A stretch of DNA of 26,735 bases from a virus: the IMG/VR virus record IMGVR_UViG_3300049629_001402, positions 1-26,735 of that record; one strand, given 5' to 3'. A program made the position numbers and the translations under genes. Below the pieces are notes generated by a model. That model saw only the letters and a list, made by a program, of their open reading frames with translations, searched no databases and was not told where the DNA came from. This document shows, one piece after another, positions 14,860-22,556 of this stretch (positions are counted from its first letter, which is position 1; each line of letters begins with the position of its first letter).

Positions 14860-16253
14860 TCATCTTTCCACAAAACCCCACTCTAAATCAGGAATACGAA
14901 GCGCCCGACGGCCGCCTGTGGCGCTTCAATGGCTTCGCGTGGGTCGGCTTCTCCCCACCGCTCACCGCCGACAAGATCACCGACTTCGCGGCCGCCGTCG
15001 TCGCCGCCGCGCCTCCCACCACCGACGCCTCGCTGCTCACCACCGGCACTCTGCCAGATGCCCGCCTCGCCGCCACCATCGCCCGCAGCGCCGACCTGAC
15101 CACGGAGCAAAATGCACGCATCGCCGGAGACTCCGCGCTCTCGACGCGGATCGATTATCTAACCGCGAATCTGGACCCTGCCGCGCTTGATTCGATTGCC
15201 GAAGCAGCCGCCTCGATCGGCAGTCTCCAGACGCAGATCGACGGCAAAGCCCCCACCGTCCACACGCACCTCGCCGCCGACATCACCGACCTCGCCGGAG
15301 CCGTCGCCACGCTCGCCCCCACGCCGACCACGCCCGCGAACTCCGGCCTCGCCATCTCCGGCAACTCCCTCGCCACCGCTTACAACTCTTCGATCGCTGA
15401 TGGCGTCGTCTCCGTCTCAGTCGGTGGCGCACCCGCCGCACCCGCCAGCGCATGGAAGGCCAAGAGCCTCGTCCAAGTCCTCGACGACATCCTCTTCCCC
15501 ACCATCCTCGCCTCCGTCGGCTCCGCAAAATCCATCGCCCTCGCCGTGAGCGGAGCCTCTGGCGTCCTCGAGATCGGCACCAGCATCGCCCGCACGCTCA
15601 CCGCCACCTTCACACGCGGCACGATCCTCGACGGCAACGGCTCCACAAATGCCAATCCCCTCGTCGGCGACGCCACCGCCTACACCTTCACCGGCACCGG
15701 CATCAGCTCCACCACACAGCCCGGCAACGCGCTCACCTTCACCACCGCCGTCGTCAGCGGCACCAACAACTGGGCCGTCACCGCAGCCCACGCCGCAGGC
15801 TCTGGCACATACTCCGACAACAAAGGCGTCTCTGGCACCAACCTCGCCACCTCCCGCGCCGCAGGCACAGCCACCGACAGCACCAGCGCCCCCACCATCA
15901 CCGGCGTCCACCCCTACTACTTCCTCAAATCCTCCTCGCCCATCAGCGCCGCCGCCATGGTCGCAGCCATCCAGAACGGCACCGCCACCAAAGTCATCGC
16001 CGACTCCACCGGCACGCTCACCATCCCCTACGCCCCCAGCGCCCAATTCCTCGCCATCGCCTACCCCAGCACCAGCACGACCAAGACCCGGTATTTCGTC
16101 ACCGCGCTGGATAACGGCGCCATCACCGTCGTCTTCGCCCCCGTCGCCACCCTCAGCGTCACCACCGCACTCTGGACGCAAGGCTACAAAATCCACACCT
16201 CCAGCGGAGCGCTCACAAACTCCGCCGCGAACATCGAATTGAGGAACTCCTGA
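14856..16253 (+). CDS. Tail fibre-like protein
   Basis: A 465-residue fibre candidate. It begins FPQNPTLNQEYEAPDGRLWR, a common phage fibre or tip motif (FPxNPTxGxxYxxPdGrxxxWNGxxWV) probably used for attachment. Residues about 35-130 are Ala-rich and look helical or coiled, including the NARIAGDSALSTRI stretch that resembles the coil of the 17264 gene. An HTHLAADITDLAGAV unit near 136-150 matches the HxH repeats of the 12809 gene. The rest is Thr/Ser/Gly/Ala-rich beta sequence with no motif I can name. Linked by one-base or four-base overlaps to both neighbours. Confidence 0.8.
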   Translation: MIIFPQNPTLNQEYEAPDGRLWRFNGFAWVGFSPPLTADKITDFAAAVVAAAPPTTDASLLTTGTLPDARLAATIARSADLTTEQNARIAGDSALSTRIDYLTANLDPAALDSIAEAAASIGSLQTQIDGKAPTVHTHLAADITDLAGAVATLAPTPTTPANSGLAISGNSLATAYNSSIADGVVSVSVGGAPAAPASAWKAKSLVQVLDDILFPTILASVGSAKSIALAVSGASGVLEIGTSIARTLTATFTRGTILDGNGSTNANPLVGDATAYTFTGTGISSTTQPGNALTFTTAVVSGTNNWAVTAAHAAGSGTYSDNKGVSGTNLATSRAAGTATDSTSAPTITGVHPYYFLKSSSPISAAAMVAAIQNGTATKVIADSTGTLTIPYAPSAQFLAIAYPSTSTTKTRYFVTALDNGAITVVFAPVATLSVTTALWTQGYKIHTSSGALTNSAANIELRNS

Positions 16254-16996
16254 TGCCCACCGGAATCGAACTCTCAGCCGGAATTGTTGTAGGAGCCGCC
16301 AAGCCCATAGATGCGAAATATGGCCCCTACGCCAGCAGCGCCGCCGCGCTCGCCGATATCGGCCCCGCCCTCCGCTACAAAGGCCTGACCATCGGCATCG
16401 AGAGCGGCAGCGCCGTGGTCGAATACTGGTTCCGTGACGGCACCACGAATGCCGACTTCGTCGAAAAAATCACCCCGCTCGAGGCCACAAACATCATCGG
16501 CCTCTCGGACTTCATCGTGGCCGCCGCCCCCGGCCTTCAGATCAACACCACCGTCCGCGTCGGCACCGGCGTTGCCACCACCTTCTTGATCGACGGCCTC
16601 GTCAGCAGCGACCCCGAGCATGTCCTCGTCGCGCTCAACGGCGTCACCCAAACCCCCGGCACCGACTACCTCGTCTCCGAAGCCACCGGCACGATCACCT
16701 TCGACACCGCCCCGAGCGCCGGAATGCAAATCTCATGCACCGCCCTCGGCCTGCGCACCGTCCAGCGCCCGATCGATCCGACCCTCTACCTCTTCGCCTT
16801 CGACCAATCCGCCAACGGCCTCACCACCTACAGCGGACGCCTCCTCAATGCCAACCGCCCCGCCGCGCCAGCCCTGCCCGAGACCGCCACCACCTGGACC
16901 ATCCGCCGCAGCACCCTCAACGCCGCAGGCCAAATCCTCGCCACCGCCACCGCCGTCGGCTCGTGGGCTAACCGCACAACGCTCTCCTACACATGA
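16253..16996 (+). CDS. Tail-tip/fibre protein with duplicated C-terminal domain
   Basis: A 247-residue protein. The centre (about 95-165) has strands VLVALNGVTQTPGTDYLV and ITFDTAPSAGMQISCTALG, a pattern seen in phage fibre modules that carry a beta-sandwich. The last ~65 residues contain LFAFDQSANG, TWTIRRSTLNAAGQ and VGSWANRTTLSYT, which align with the C-terminus of the 18261 gene (WAFDLSADG, WEISRTIFNSAG, TGAWSNKGNLNYD). The two genes therefore share a paralogous C-terminal domain. Start ATG 16253 overlaps the TGA of the previous gene by one base, and the stop overlaps the next ATG. Confidence 0.75.
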   Translation: MPTGIELSAGIVVGAAKPIDAKYGPYASSAAALADIGPALRYKGLTIGIESGSAVVEYWFRDGTTNADFVEKITPLEATNIIGLSDFIVAAAPGLQINTTVRVGTGVATTFLIDGLVSSDPEHVLVALNGVTQTPGTDYLVSEATGTITFDTAPSAGMQISCTALGLRTVQRPIDPTLYLFAFDQSANGLTTYSGRLLNANRPAAPALPETATTWTIRRSTLNAAGQILATATAVGSWANRTTLSYT

Positions 16997-17220
16997 CGAC
17001 AATCACCGAGAGCAACATCACGCAGACGCTCGATCTCTCATCGTTCGAACTCACCCTCCCGCCGAGCGTCGTCGAATACCCGAGCCGCTCGAGCTTCCCG
17101 AGCATCGGGAAACCCGACCGCCTCTACCTGGCCCTCGACGAAGGCATGCCCTACCGCTGGTCGCCCACCGCGAGCGCCTACAGGTCGTTAATCGAAACCA
17201 TCGACGGCGGCAATTTTTGA
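16993..17220 (+). CDS. Small fibre-like protein
   Basis: A 75-residue protein with FPSIGKPDRLYLALDEG...YRWS, a motif often found at fibre or collar modules (FPxxGxxxxiYvalDxxxxYrW) that may bind other fibre subunits. It ends TIDGGNF, similar to the TIDGGVY end of the 17264 gene. Start is in an ATGA overlap and the stop TGA lies within a TTTGACAC junction. Likely a short fibre or adaptor subunit; which one is unclear. Confidence 0.7.
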   Translation: MTTITESNITQTLDLSSFELTLPPSVVEYPSRSSFPSIGKPDRLYLALDEGMPYRWSPTASAYRSLIETIDGGNF

Positions 17221-17263
17221 CACTCACCCACCCACGAACACCAACACCTAACCCATCACCACT
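17216..17263 (+). promoter_or_regulatory. TTTGACAC junction plus CA-rich leader
   Basis: TTTGACAC (17216-17223) includes the upstream TGA stop and is followed by 40 nt composed almost only of C, A and T before ATG 17264. There is no SD. Same design as the capsid and tail-tube leaders. Confidence 0.45.
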
Positions 17264-18175
17264 ATGCCACAAGTCATCAAACTAAAACGCGGTTCTGGAA
17301 TTCCCGTTTCCTTGCAGAACGGGGAAGCCGGTTTCGACACCTTAAACAAGGCCCTCTACATCGGCACAGCCGAGGGGGTCTACGACCTCGCGGGCGTCAA
17401 TTACGCGAAGAAAACCTTCGTCAACGACGCGGTAGAAGCCGAAGCCGACCTGCGAAGCGCAGCGGATTCGACGCTCACCACAAACCTCAATGCGGAAATC
17501 TCCCGCGCCCAAGGTGCCGAAAGCGACCTCGCCGACGACATCGCCGCCGAGACATCCGCCCGCCAGTCCGCGATCAGCGCCGCCGTTTCCGCTCTGGAAG
17601 CAGCCGACACGACCCTCGACGGCAAGATCACGACAGAGAAGGGCCGCATCGACGCAATTCTTTCTGCATCAAGCGCTGATGCCGATACTTTCAAAGAAAT
17701 CGTCGACCTCATTAACAGCGTCGATCTCACGAACGACAACGCCCTGGCGTCCGCAATCTCCTCGATCAACGACGACATCGCCGCCGAAGAGACCGCACGC
17801 ATCGCTGGCGACTCCGGCCTCCAGACCTCGATCAATGGCGTCTCGAGCGACCTCAGCGCGCTGACCACCCGCGTCACCGCAGCCGAGGCCGACATCGTTT
17901 CGGAAGAGACCGCCCGCATCGCCGCAGTCTCCGCCGAAGCCGCTGCCCGCGCGTCGGATGTGTCCGGCCTCGAGTCCGACATCGCCGCAGTCCAGAGCAA
18001 TCTGGATTCGGAAAGCTCGACTCGTTCGACAGCCGACACCTCGCTCTCCAACCGCATCACGGCCCTCGAAGGAGCCAGCGCAGACTCCCGCCTGGACGCA
18101 GTCGAGGCCGATGTCGCCGACCACGAACTTCGTATCTCCGCCTTGGAGAGCACGATAGATGGCGGCGTTTACTAG
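17264..18175 (+). CDS. Coiled-coil tail fibre with Mtd-N-like start
   Basis: A 303-residue protein. Residues 1-40 (KLKRGSGIPVSLQNGEAGFD, then a KALYIGT segment) resemble the N-terminal module of major tropism determinant-type fibres. From about 55 on the protein is a long Ala/Asp/Ser/Glu coiled coil with repeated units such as SDLADDIAAETSARQSAI, EETARIAGDSGLQTSIN and EETARIAAVSAEAAAR, plus a TFKEIVDLINSVD section like segments seen in T4-type and cyanophage fibres. It ends in TIDGGVY. Trimeric fibre shaft is the likely role. A hairpin follows the stop. Confidence 0.8.
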   Translation: MPQVIKLKRGSGIPVSLQNGEAGFDTLNKALYIGTAEGVYDLAGVNYAKKTFVNDAVEAEADLRSAADSTLTTNLNAEISRAQGAESDLADDIAAETSARQSAISAAVSALEAADTTLDGKITTEKGRIDAILSASSADADTFKEIVDLINSVDLTNDNALASAISSINDDIAAEETARIAGDSGLQTSINGVSSDLSALTTRVTAAEADIVSEETARIAAVSAEAAARASDVSGLESDIAAVQSNLDSESSTRSTADTSLSNRITALEGASADSRLDAVEADVADHELRISALESTIDGGVY

Positions 18176-18195
18176 TCCCTAAACCCACCAACCCC

Positions 18196-18221
18196 GGCGG
18201 GGCGCTCCATAGCGCTCCGCC
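18196..18221 (+). terminator. Hairpin after coiled-coil fibre gene
   Basis: GGCGGGGCGCT (18196-18206) pairs with AGCGCTCCGCC (18211-18221), 11 bp with one G-T wobble, around a CCAT loop. No clean T-run follows, so it may be a weak terminator or 3' stabiliser in the 85-bp gap before 18261. Confidence 0.45.
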
Positions 18222-18260
18222 AAGCGGGGGGTCTAACTCCGCAAAATCAAAATCCGGCCC

Positions 18261-18641
18261 ATGCCAACCCCAATCATCAAACCCAAATCCTCGACCGTAG
18301 CGTCGAAAGTCCCAGCCGCCTCCGACCTGGCCTTGGGAGAAATTTGCGTGAACCACGCAGACCGGCGGCTCTATTCGCGCAACCCCAGCACGGGACAGGT
18401 GTATAAATTAGCAGGCACCAAAGACGCCCCCGACCGCGTCTGGGCCTTCGACCTCTCCGCCGATGGCACCATCACCTTCCTCGGCTTTCTCCTTTATTCG
18501 GAATTTCCGTCCACCGGCTCGGTGTATGACAGCCCGAACTGGGAAATCTCCCGCACCATTTTCAACTCCGCAGGCACCTCCAGCACCGAATCCAGCGCCA
18601 CCGGCGCGTGGTCAAACAAGGGGAATTTGAATTATGATTAG
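18261..18641 (+). CDS. Small tail-tip/fibre protein with Mtd-N-like start
   Basis: A 126-residue protein. Its first 52 residues (IKPKSSTVASKVPAASDLAL, then a GEICVNHADRRLYSR stretch) follow the same plan as the N-terminus of the 17264 gene: a basic strand, a turn, GE(A/I) and a display-strand ending in a KLAG-like segment, typical of fibre attachment modules. Residues about 60-126 match the C-terminal domain of the 16253 gene. The gene thus joins an attachment module to a duplicated domain with no shaft between. The next ORF begins 8 bases before its stop. Confidence 0.75.
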   Translation: MPTPIIKPKSSTVASKVPAASDLALGEICVNHADRRLYSRNPSTGQVYKLAGTKDAPDRVWAFDLSADGTITFLGFLLYSEFPSTGSVYDSPNWEISRTIFNSAGTSSTESSATGAWSNKGNLNYD

Positions 18642-19440
18642 CCCACTCTACGGCCAACTCTCCCCGCTGCGCGTGCCAACCTCGATGCGCCGGGTATCTG
18701 ACGACAACGACGCGAACGCTTACCTGCTCGCCGTAGAGTCCGCCGACGGTCAACAACTCGAATCCGGAGTCATCTCGGCTGTCGAAGCATTCATCCTCGG
18801 TTGCAAAAGCGATGGCATCTGGGGCGCGATCAAAGCCTCCTGCATTCTCGCAGGAGCGCGAACTTTGAGCGGTGCGCTCGTTCCGCTTGTTGGCACCGCT
18901 CCGACGAATAACAATTTCGTATCAGGCGACTATAACCGCGAGACAGGCTTGAAAGGAAACGGAACAAACAAATACTTAAATCCGCAACGGACTGATTCCG
19001 CTGACCCGCAGAACTCCCACCATTACTCCGTCTGGGTAACGACCGCGCCGACTTTAAATGCTAATAGAGGCTACATAGGAAATGCTGCCGGCACTGGTTC
19101 TAACAATTATGTAATATCTCAGTCTGGCGCGACTGTTTTTTTTTACAACCGAAATGGCGGACTACAGCTTACTAGCCAAGGTTCAACGACTGGCTTAAAA
19201 GGGACCAGCCGCAGCTCCAGCACCGCGTGGGCGATACGGAGTGGAGGGGTTACAACCTCGGGCAACTTGGTAGTGAGCGTTGCTCCAACTGGTTCGACGA
19301 TAATCGTCTTTGGACGCGGTGTAGGCTCATTTAGCGACGCAAGGTTATCTTTTTATTCGATCGGCGAACACTTGCCCCTTGCCGCCCTCGACACCCGCGT
19401 CAGCACTCTCATGACCGCCCTCGCCGCCGCCATCCCATGA
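18634..19440 (+). CDS. LamG-like receptor-binding candidate
   Basis: A 268-residue protein. It has a helical start with VISAVEAFILGCKSDGIWGAIKA (about 47-69) and ASCILAGARTLSGALVPLVG, a stretch I recognise from phage virion proteins linked to LamG-like domains. The segment GLKGNGTNKYLNPQR plus HHYSVWVT and a C-terminal GSFSDARLSFYSIGEHL match the usual sandwich-fold layout of such proteins. The tail (LAALDTRVSTLMTALAAAI) is helical. Base composition between about 18890 and 19340 is more AT-rich and unskewed than its flanks, as in other receptor-facing parts. Function as adhesin is inferred. Confidence 0.75.
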   Translation: MISPLYGQLSPLRVPTSMRRVSDDNDANAYLLAVESADGQQLESGVISAVEAFILGCKSDGIWGAIKASCILAGARTLSGALVPLVGTAPTNNNFVSGDYNRETGLKGNGTNKYLNPQRTDSADPQNSHHYSVWVTTAPTLNANRGYIGNAAGTGSNNYVISQSGATVFFYNRNGGLQLTSQGSTTGLKGTSRSSSTAWAIRSGGVTTSGNLVVSVAPTGSTIIVFGRGVGSFSDARLSFYSIGEHLPLAALDTRVSTLMTALAAAIP

Positions 19441-19751
19441 CACTCGCCGACCTCATCCAACAGCCCGTGAGCTACGAGGCCACCAAAGACCTCGCGCTCG
19501 TCTTCTCGCCCGAACTCGCCACACAACTCGCCGCCGTGCAGAGCGAGCATGGCAACCCGCGCCATGTCGCCTCGCCCGTCGATCTGGTCGATGGCCGCAA
19601 AATGCTCTGCGCGGATTTGCTGACCGAAGTCGGCCCCGGCGGGCTTTACTCCGGCGGGTTCGCGCATCTGCCCGCCGAGCTTTTCCCAGCCGTTGAAGTC
19701 CTCCCAATGTCTCAAGTCCTCCCGCTACTGCCCCAACCCGAAGAAATCTAA
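19437..19751 (+). CDS. Small tail-region protein, function unknown
   Basis: A 104-residue protein beginning in an ATGA overlap and ending 12 bases before the next gene, separated by the C/A-rich string CCCACCAACACC. Features: TLADLIQQPVSYEATKDLALV at the start, GGLYSGGFAHLPAELFP in the middle and a Pro/Leu-rich end. No family recognised. In this position it could be a fibre-assembly chaperone or structural adaptor, but there is no direct evidence. Confidence 0.65.
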   Translation: MTLADLIQQPVSYEATKDLALVFSPELATQLAAVQSEHGNPRHVASPVDLVDGRKMLCADLLTEVGPGGLYSGGFAHLPAELFPAVEVLPMSQVLPLLPQPEEI

Positions 19752-19763
19752 CCCACCAACACC

Positions 19764-20963
19764 ATGCTCGAACAAGTCTCAACCTCCGTTAAATTCCTCG
19801 CTTTCTACACGGCGAGCAAACAAGGCAAAACCGGCCTCACCGTCACTGTTGACATCTACAATCCAAGCGGCACCCAAATCGTGACCGCAGGCAGCGCCAC
19901 CGCCCTCGGCGGTGGGCTGTATTCCTACACGCTCTCGACCAACAACAGCGCGGAGGGCGAATACGCCGCCATCTTCAAGACCACCGACTCCACCGTGGAT
20001 GCCCAGCACATCCCGAGCCTCTGGGTTCTCGGCCGAGCGGGAGTCGAAAATCTCGACGCCACGACTAGCTCGCGCCTTGCTTCCTCTGGCTACACAGCCC
20101 CAGCGAACTCGGACATCTCGGCAATCAAGGCCAAAACCGACAACCTCCCGGCCTCGCCCGCAGCGGTCTCCGACATCCCGACCACCGCGCAAATCGCCAC
20201 CGCAGTCGAAGGATCGCTTCTCAACGAAGGTGACGGCCAAGCAGTCCTCAACGCCCTCGTCGGCGCCATCGGCAACCAGAACCTCTCGGAAGTCTCGCTT
20301 GTCGCAGCCATCCGCAGCGACCTCGAGCGCACCGGAGGCAAGATCGACAGCATCCCGACCGATTCCGCTCCGAGCGCGGCCTCCGTGGCAAGCGCCGTGT
20401 GGAGCGCCAGCACCAAAGAGATCACCGGAGGCGTGGTCGATACCCTCACCAACTCGCCCGATGTCCCGACCGAGGCCGAAATTGCAACGGCGGTGTGGGG
20501 AGCAAGCACCAAGGAGATCACGGGCGGCACCGTCACCAACCTCACCAACGCCCCCGCCAGCGTCACTCCCGCTGATATCTGGGATTACAATGACCGAACG
20601 CTCACCAGCGCCAGCGGCCCGACAGCCGTGGAGATCCGTCAGGAAATCGATGCGAACAGCTCAAAGCTGGATGTCGCTATCAGCAGCCGCCTCGCCGATG
20701 CTGACTATGTCGAGCCAGCCAACAGCGATGTCGCCGCGATCAAAGCCAAGACCGACGCACTGCCAAGCGATCCCGCAGACCAAAGCCTCCTCGAGGCCGC
20801 TATCGCCGGAGTCACTGCCCCTTCAGCGGCTACCGTGGCATCAGCCGTTCGTTCCGAGCTATCGAGCGAACTCTCGAAGGTTTCGGCTTTGAATACCGAG
20901 CGCCTCGCGAATGTCGCGACAACAGCCATCGTCGGCAACCTCATCGCCCAGGCGAACTCATGA
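19764..20963 (+). CDS. Repeat-containing tail fibre-like protein
   Basis: A 399-residue protein. Residues 1-95 form a beta-rich domain (TGLTVTVDIYNPSGTQIV, YSYTLSTNNSAEGEYAAIF) of a type that often starts phage appendage proteins. The rest is built from duplicated segments: SSRL(A)...PANSDISAIKAKTDNLP and SSRLADADYVEPANSDVAAIKAKTDALP; and WSASTKEITGGVVDTLTNSP and WGASTKEITGGTVTNLTNAP. These repeats suggest a fibrous, possibly trimeric, shaft. The ATG follows a C/A-rich leader without SD, and the stop overlaps the first lysis-region gene by ATGA. Confidence 0.75.
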   Translation: MLEQVSTSVKFLAFYTASKQGKTGLTVTVDIYNPSGTQIVTAGSATALGGGLYSYTLSTNNSAEGEYAAIFKTTDSTVDAQHIPSLWVLGRAGVENLDATTSSRLASSGYTAPANSDISAIKAKTDNLPASPAAVSDIPTTAQIATAVEGSLLNEGDGQAVLNALVGAIGNQNLSEVSLVAAIRSDLERTGGKIDSIPTDSAPSAASVASAVWSASTKEITGGVVDTLTNSPDVPTEAEIATAVWGASTKEITGGTVTNLTNAPASVTPADIWDYNDRTLTSASGPTAVEIRQEIDANSSKLDVAISSRLADADYVEPANSDVAAIKAKTDALPSDPADQSLLEAAIAGVTAPSAATVASAVRSELSSELSKVSALNTERLANVATTAIVGNLIAQANS

Positions 20964-21259
20964 GCCCTGACTCTGCCCTCGGCATCATCAACCACGCCGC
21001 GCGTCAGGATGCCACTTGGCACCTGATCGCGCTCGTGGCGATCGGCCTCATTTTCGCCAGCGTGCTTTTCCGCTGGTTCACCCGCCGCCTTGAGCGCGTC
21101 GAGTCGAAGATGGACCAGCAGAACGAAGAATTCGTCACCCACCTCAAAACCGCGAACCGCGAAATGCTCGAAGTGATTTCCAGCAACCAGCAGACCACCA
21201 ACCGCGCCATCACGATCATGGACCGGCTGGAATCCAAGCTCGACCGGCACAACAGCTAG
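20960..21259 (+). CDS. Membrane-anchored coiled-coil protein of the lysis cassette
   Basis: A 99-residue protein with one predicted transmembrane helix (about 20-40, WHLIALVAIGLIFASVLFRW) followed by a basic TRR stretch and a predicted coiled coil. It lies directly upstream of a small holin-like gene, a lipoprotein and an amidase, so a role in lysis is reasonable: an i-spanin-like or accessory holin function would both fit the single N-terminal anchor and coiled-coil periplasmic region. It does not match a family I can name with confidence. Confidence 0.7.
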   Translation: MSPDSALGIINHAARQDATWHLIALVAIGLIFASVLFRWFTRRLERVESKMDQQNEEFVTHLKTANREMLEVISSNQQTTNRAITIMDRLESKLDRHNS

Positions 21260-21262
21260 GGC

Positions 21263-21284
21263 TTTGACACGCCGCGCCAACTCG
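21263..21284 (+). promoter_or_regulatory. TTTGACAC start-proximal element, copy 4 (holin)
   Basis: TTTGACACG (21263-21271) is 14 nt upstream of the holin ATG at 21285. The remainder (CCGCGCCAACTCG) is GC-rich but does not form the long hairpin seen in the other copies. It is not a stop codon of the upstream gene. Confidence 0.4.
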
Positions 21285-21458
21285 ATGAAAGCAATCTTCT
21301 TTGTCCTCGACCGTCTCTCCGAGAACTCTACATGGCGCGGACTGATTCTCGTCGCCGTCGCCCTCGGCGTGAAGCTCGAGCCAGAACTTCAAAACCAGAT
21401 CGTGGCGGCCGGCCTCGGCCTCGTCGGAACGATCAACATTTTCCGAAAAGAAAAATGA
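21285..21458 (+). CDS. Small holin-like protein
   Basis: A 57-residue protein with two hydrophobic stretches (about 17-30 and 37-53), a STWRGL segment before the first and a basic FRKEK end. The pattern STWRGL...ALGV...P...IVAAGLGLVGTINIFRKEK is one I associate with short phage holins encoded next to an endolysin. Holins permeabilise the inner membrane at the end of the lytic cycle. ATG 21285 is preferred to the further upstream in-frame start because it follows the TTTGACAC element and begins with MKAIFF. Stop overlaps the lipoprotein ATG. Confidence 0.75.
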   Translation: MKAIFFVLDRLSENSTWRGLILVAVALGVKLEPELQNQIVAAGLGLVGTINIFRKEK

Positions 21459-21706
21459 CCCCGCCCCGCGTCGCGGCAACCATGGTGATGCTGGGATGGA
21501 TATTTCTGGCGCTCGCCTTCCTGACCTCGTGCGTGGCCGTCCCGATGCCTCCTTTCGGCGACCGCGTCGGCGAGGCAGGCACGCTGCACATCCGCACCAG
21601 CGTCCGTTTCGAACCGCGCCTGACTGAAGGCGAAGCCGCCAACCGCGACCTCTGGAACGCCCTCGGCGAGTTCCAAAAAACCATCCCCGCACTGAAGGAC
21701 AAATGA
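21455..21706 (+). CDS. Small lipoprotein of the lysis cassette (o-spanin candidate)
   Basis: An 83-residue protein with a typical lipoprotein signal: basic start, hydrophobic core (MLGWIFLALAF) and an LTSC lipobox with Cys26. After cleavage, about 58 residues would be anchored in the outer membrane, beginning VAVPMPPFG. Position between holin and endolysin fits an outer-membrane spanin subunit, with the 20960 protein as a possible inner-membrane partner, but its sequence is not clearly Rz1-like. It starts and ends in ATGA overlaps. Confidence 0.65.
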   Translation: MTPPRVAATMVMLGWIFLALAFLTSCVAVPMPPFGDRVGEAGTLHIRTSVRFEPRLTEGEAANRDLWNALGEFQKTIPALKDK

Positions 21707-22311
21707 TCTCCCTCCTCGCCCGCTTCTTCATGCTGCCACGCCCGGCGCAATCCCCCGCGCCCGCGCCTGAGCCGAAGCCCGCGAAGCCCGCCAAAACCTC
21801 CCCCGCCAAAACCTCCGGCACCATCAAGCCCGAGCCGAAATACTACCAGCAGACAAACAAGCGCACGCCCAACATTTCAGCGGGCCGCGTCATCAAGCCG
21901 ACGCACATCGTCCTGCATCACACCTCCGGCGCTTACGCCGGAAGCGTCTCGTGGTGCAGCGATCCCGTCAGCAAAGTCAGCTACCACTGCATCATCGCTC
22001 GCAACGGCAAACGAACAGCCCTCGCCCTCCCGACGCAACGCACCTGGCACGCCGGGGTTTCAAGCTGGCAAGGCCGCAAAGATGTCAACAGCTTCTCCAT
22101 CGGCCTAGCCTGGGAAGGCGACACCTACACCACGCCCCTCAGCGAAGACGCCCTCCTCTCCGCCGTCGAATATCTCCTCCCCATCTTGCGCGAAAACCAC
22201 ATCCCTCTCGCCAACATCCTGCGCCACGCCGATGTCGCCCCCGGCCGCAAAGACGACTGCTCCCCAGCAGCCCACGCTGCCCTCCTAGCCGCCCTCAACC
22301 GCGTCCTGTAA
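21703..22311 (+). CDS. Endolysin, N-acetylmuramoyl-L-alanine amidase (Amidase_2/PGRP type)
   Basis: A 202-residue protein that should cleave the amide bond between N-acetylmuramic acid and L-alanine in peptidoglycan. After a short hydrophobic start and a Pro/Ala/Lys linker (about 13-45) the catalytic domain begins. Visible landmarks are IVLHHTSG (H72/H73), TWHAGVSSW, FSIGLAWEG and LRHADVAPGRKDDC (H175, D185, with C186 adjacent), matching the zinc-binding His/His/Asp pattern of AmpD-like amidases. It is the last of the lysis genes, coupled to the lipoprotein by ATGA. The N-terminal 45 residues do not look like a canonical signal peptide. Confidence 0.92.
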   Translation: MISLLARFFMLPRPAQSPAPAPEPKPAKPAKTSPAKTSGTIKPEPKYYQQTNKRTPNISAGRVIKPTHIVLHHTSGAYAGSVSWCSDPVSKVSYHCIIARNGKRTALALPTQRTWHAGVSSWQGRKDVNSFSIGLAWEGDTYTTPLSEDALLSAVEYLLPILRENHIPLANILRHADVAPGRKDDCSPAAHAALLAALNRVL

Positions 22312-22556
22312 TGGCCAAGAAACCCGCCCCGCCCAAAGACCGCGAGGCCGTCATGCTCCAAGCCCGCGCCCTCCTCGCCGAGCATTTCGCCCACGGCATC
22401 TGCGTCGTCTCGTGGGAGGACGAAGGCACGACATACAACATGGATTTCCAATTCGGAAACCAGTTCGCCGCCAAAGCCCTCGCCCGCGAAGCCGAAGACC
22501 TCCTCTGGCCCTACGAGGAAGAAGACGAGGACGAAGAAGAGGAGGAAGAAGCGTGA
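22311..22556 (+). CDS. Small acidic-tailed protein, function unknown
   Basis: An 81-residue protein that begins at an ATG overlapping the amidase TAA by one base. It has a basic start, a helical region (REAVMLQARALLAEHFAHG), then a strand pair (GICVVSWEDEG, YNMDFQFGN) and ends in a run of Asp/Glu. I do not recognise it. The acidic end is reminiscent of DNA-mimic or nucleoid-interacting proteins, but that comparison is weak. Stop and next GTG overlap (GTGA). Confidence 0.7.
   Translation: MAKKPAPPKDREAVMLQARALLAEHFAHGICVVSWEDEGTTYNMDFQFGNQFAAKALAREAEDLLWPYEEEDEDEEEEEEA

Noticed and set aside
14876-15700. Minus-strand ORFs opposite the fibre genes
   Set aside because: These are antisense shadows with repetitive Gly/Ala/Arg translations, and the plus strand has a supported fibre gene here.
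17264-18641. Diversity-generating retroelement linked to Mtd-like fibres
   Set aside because: Mtd-N-like starts are present, but no reverse transcriptase, template repeat or matching variable C-type lectin repeat is seen in the window.
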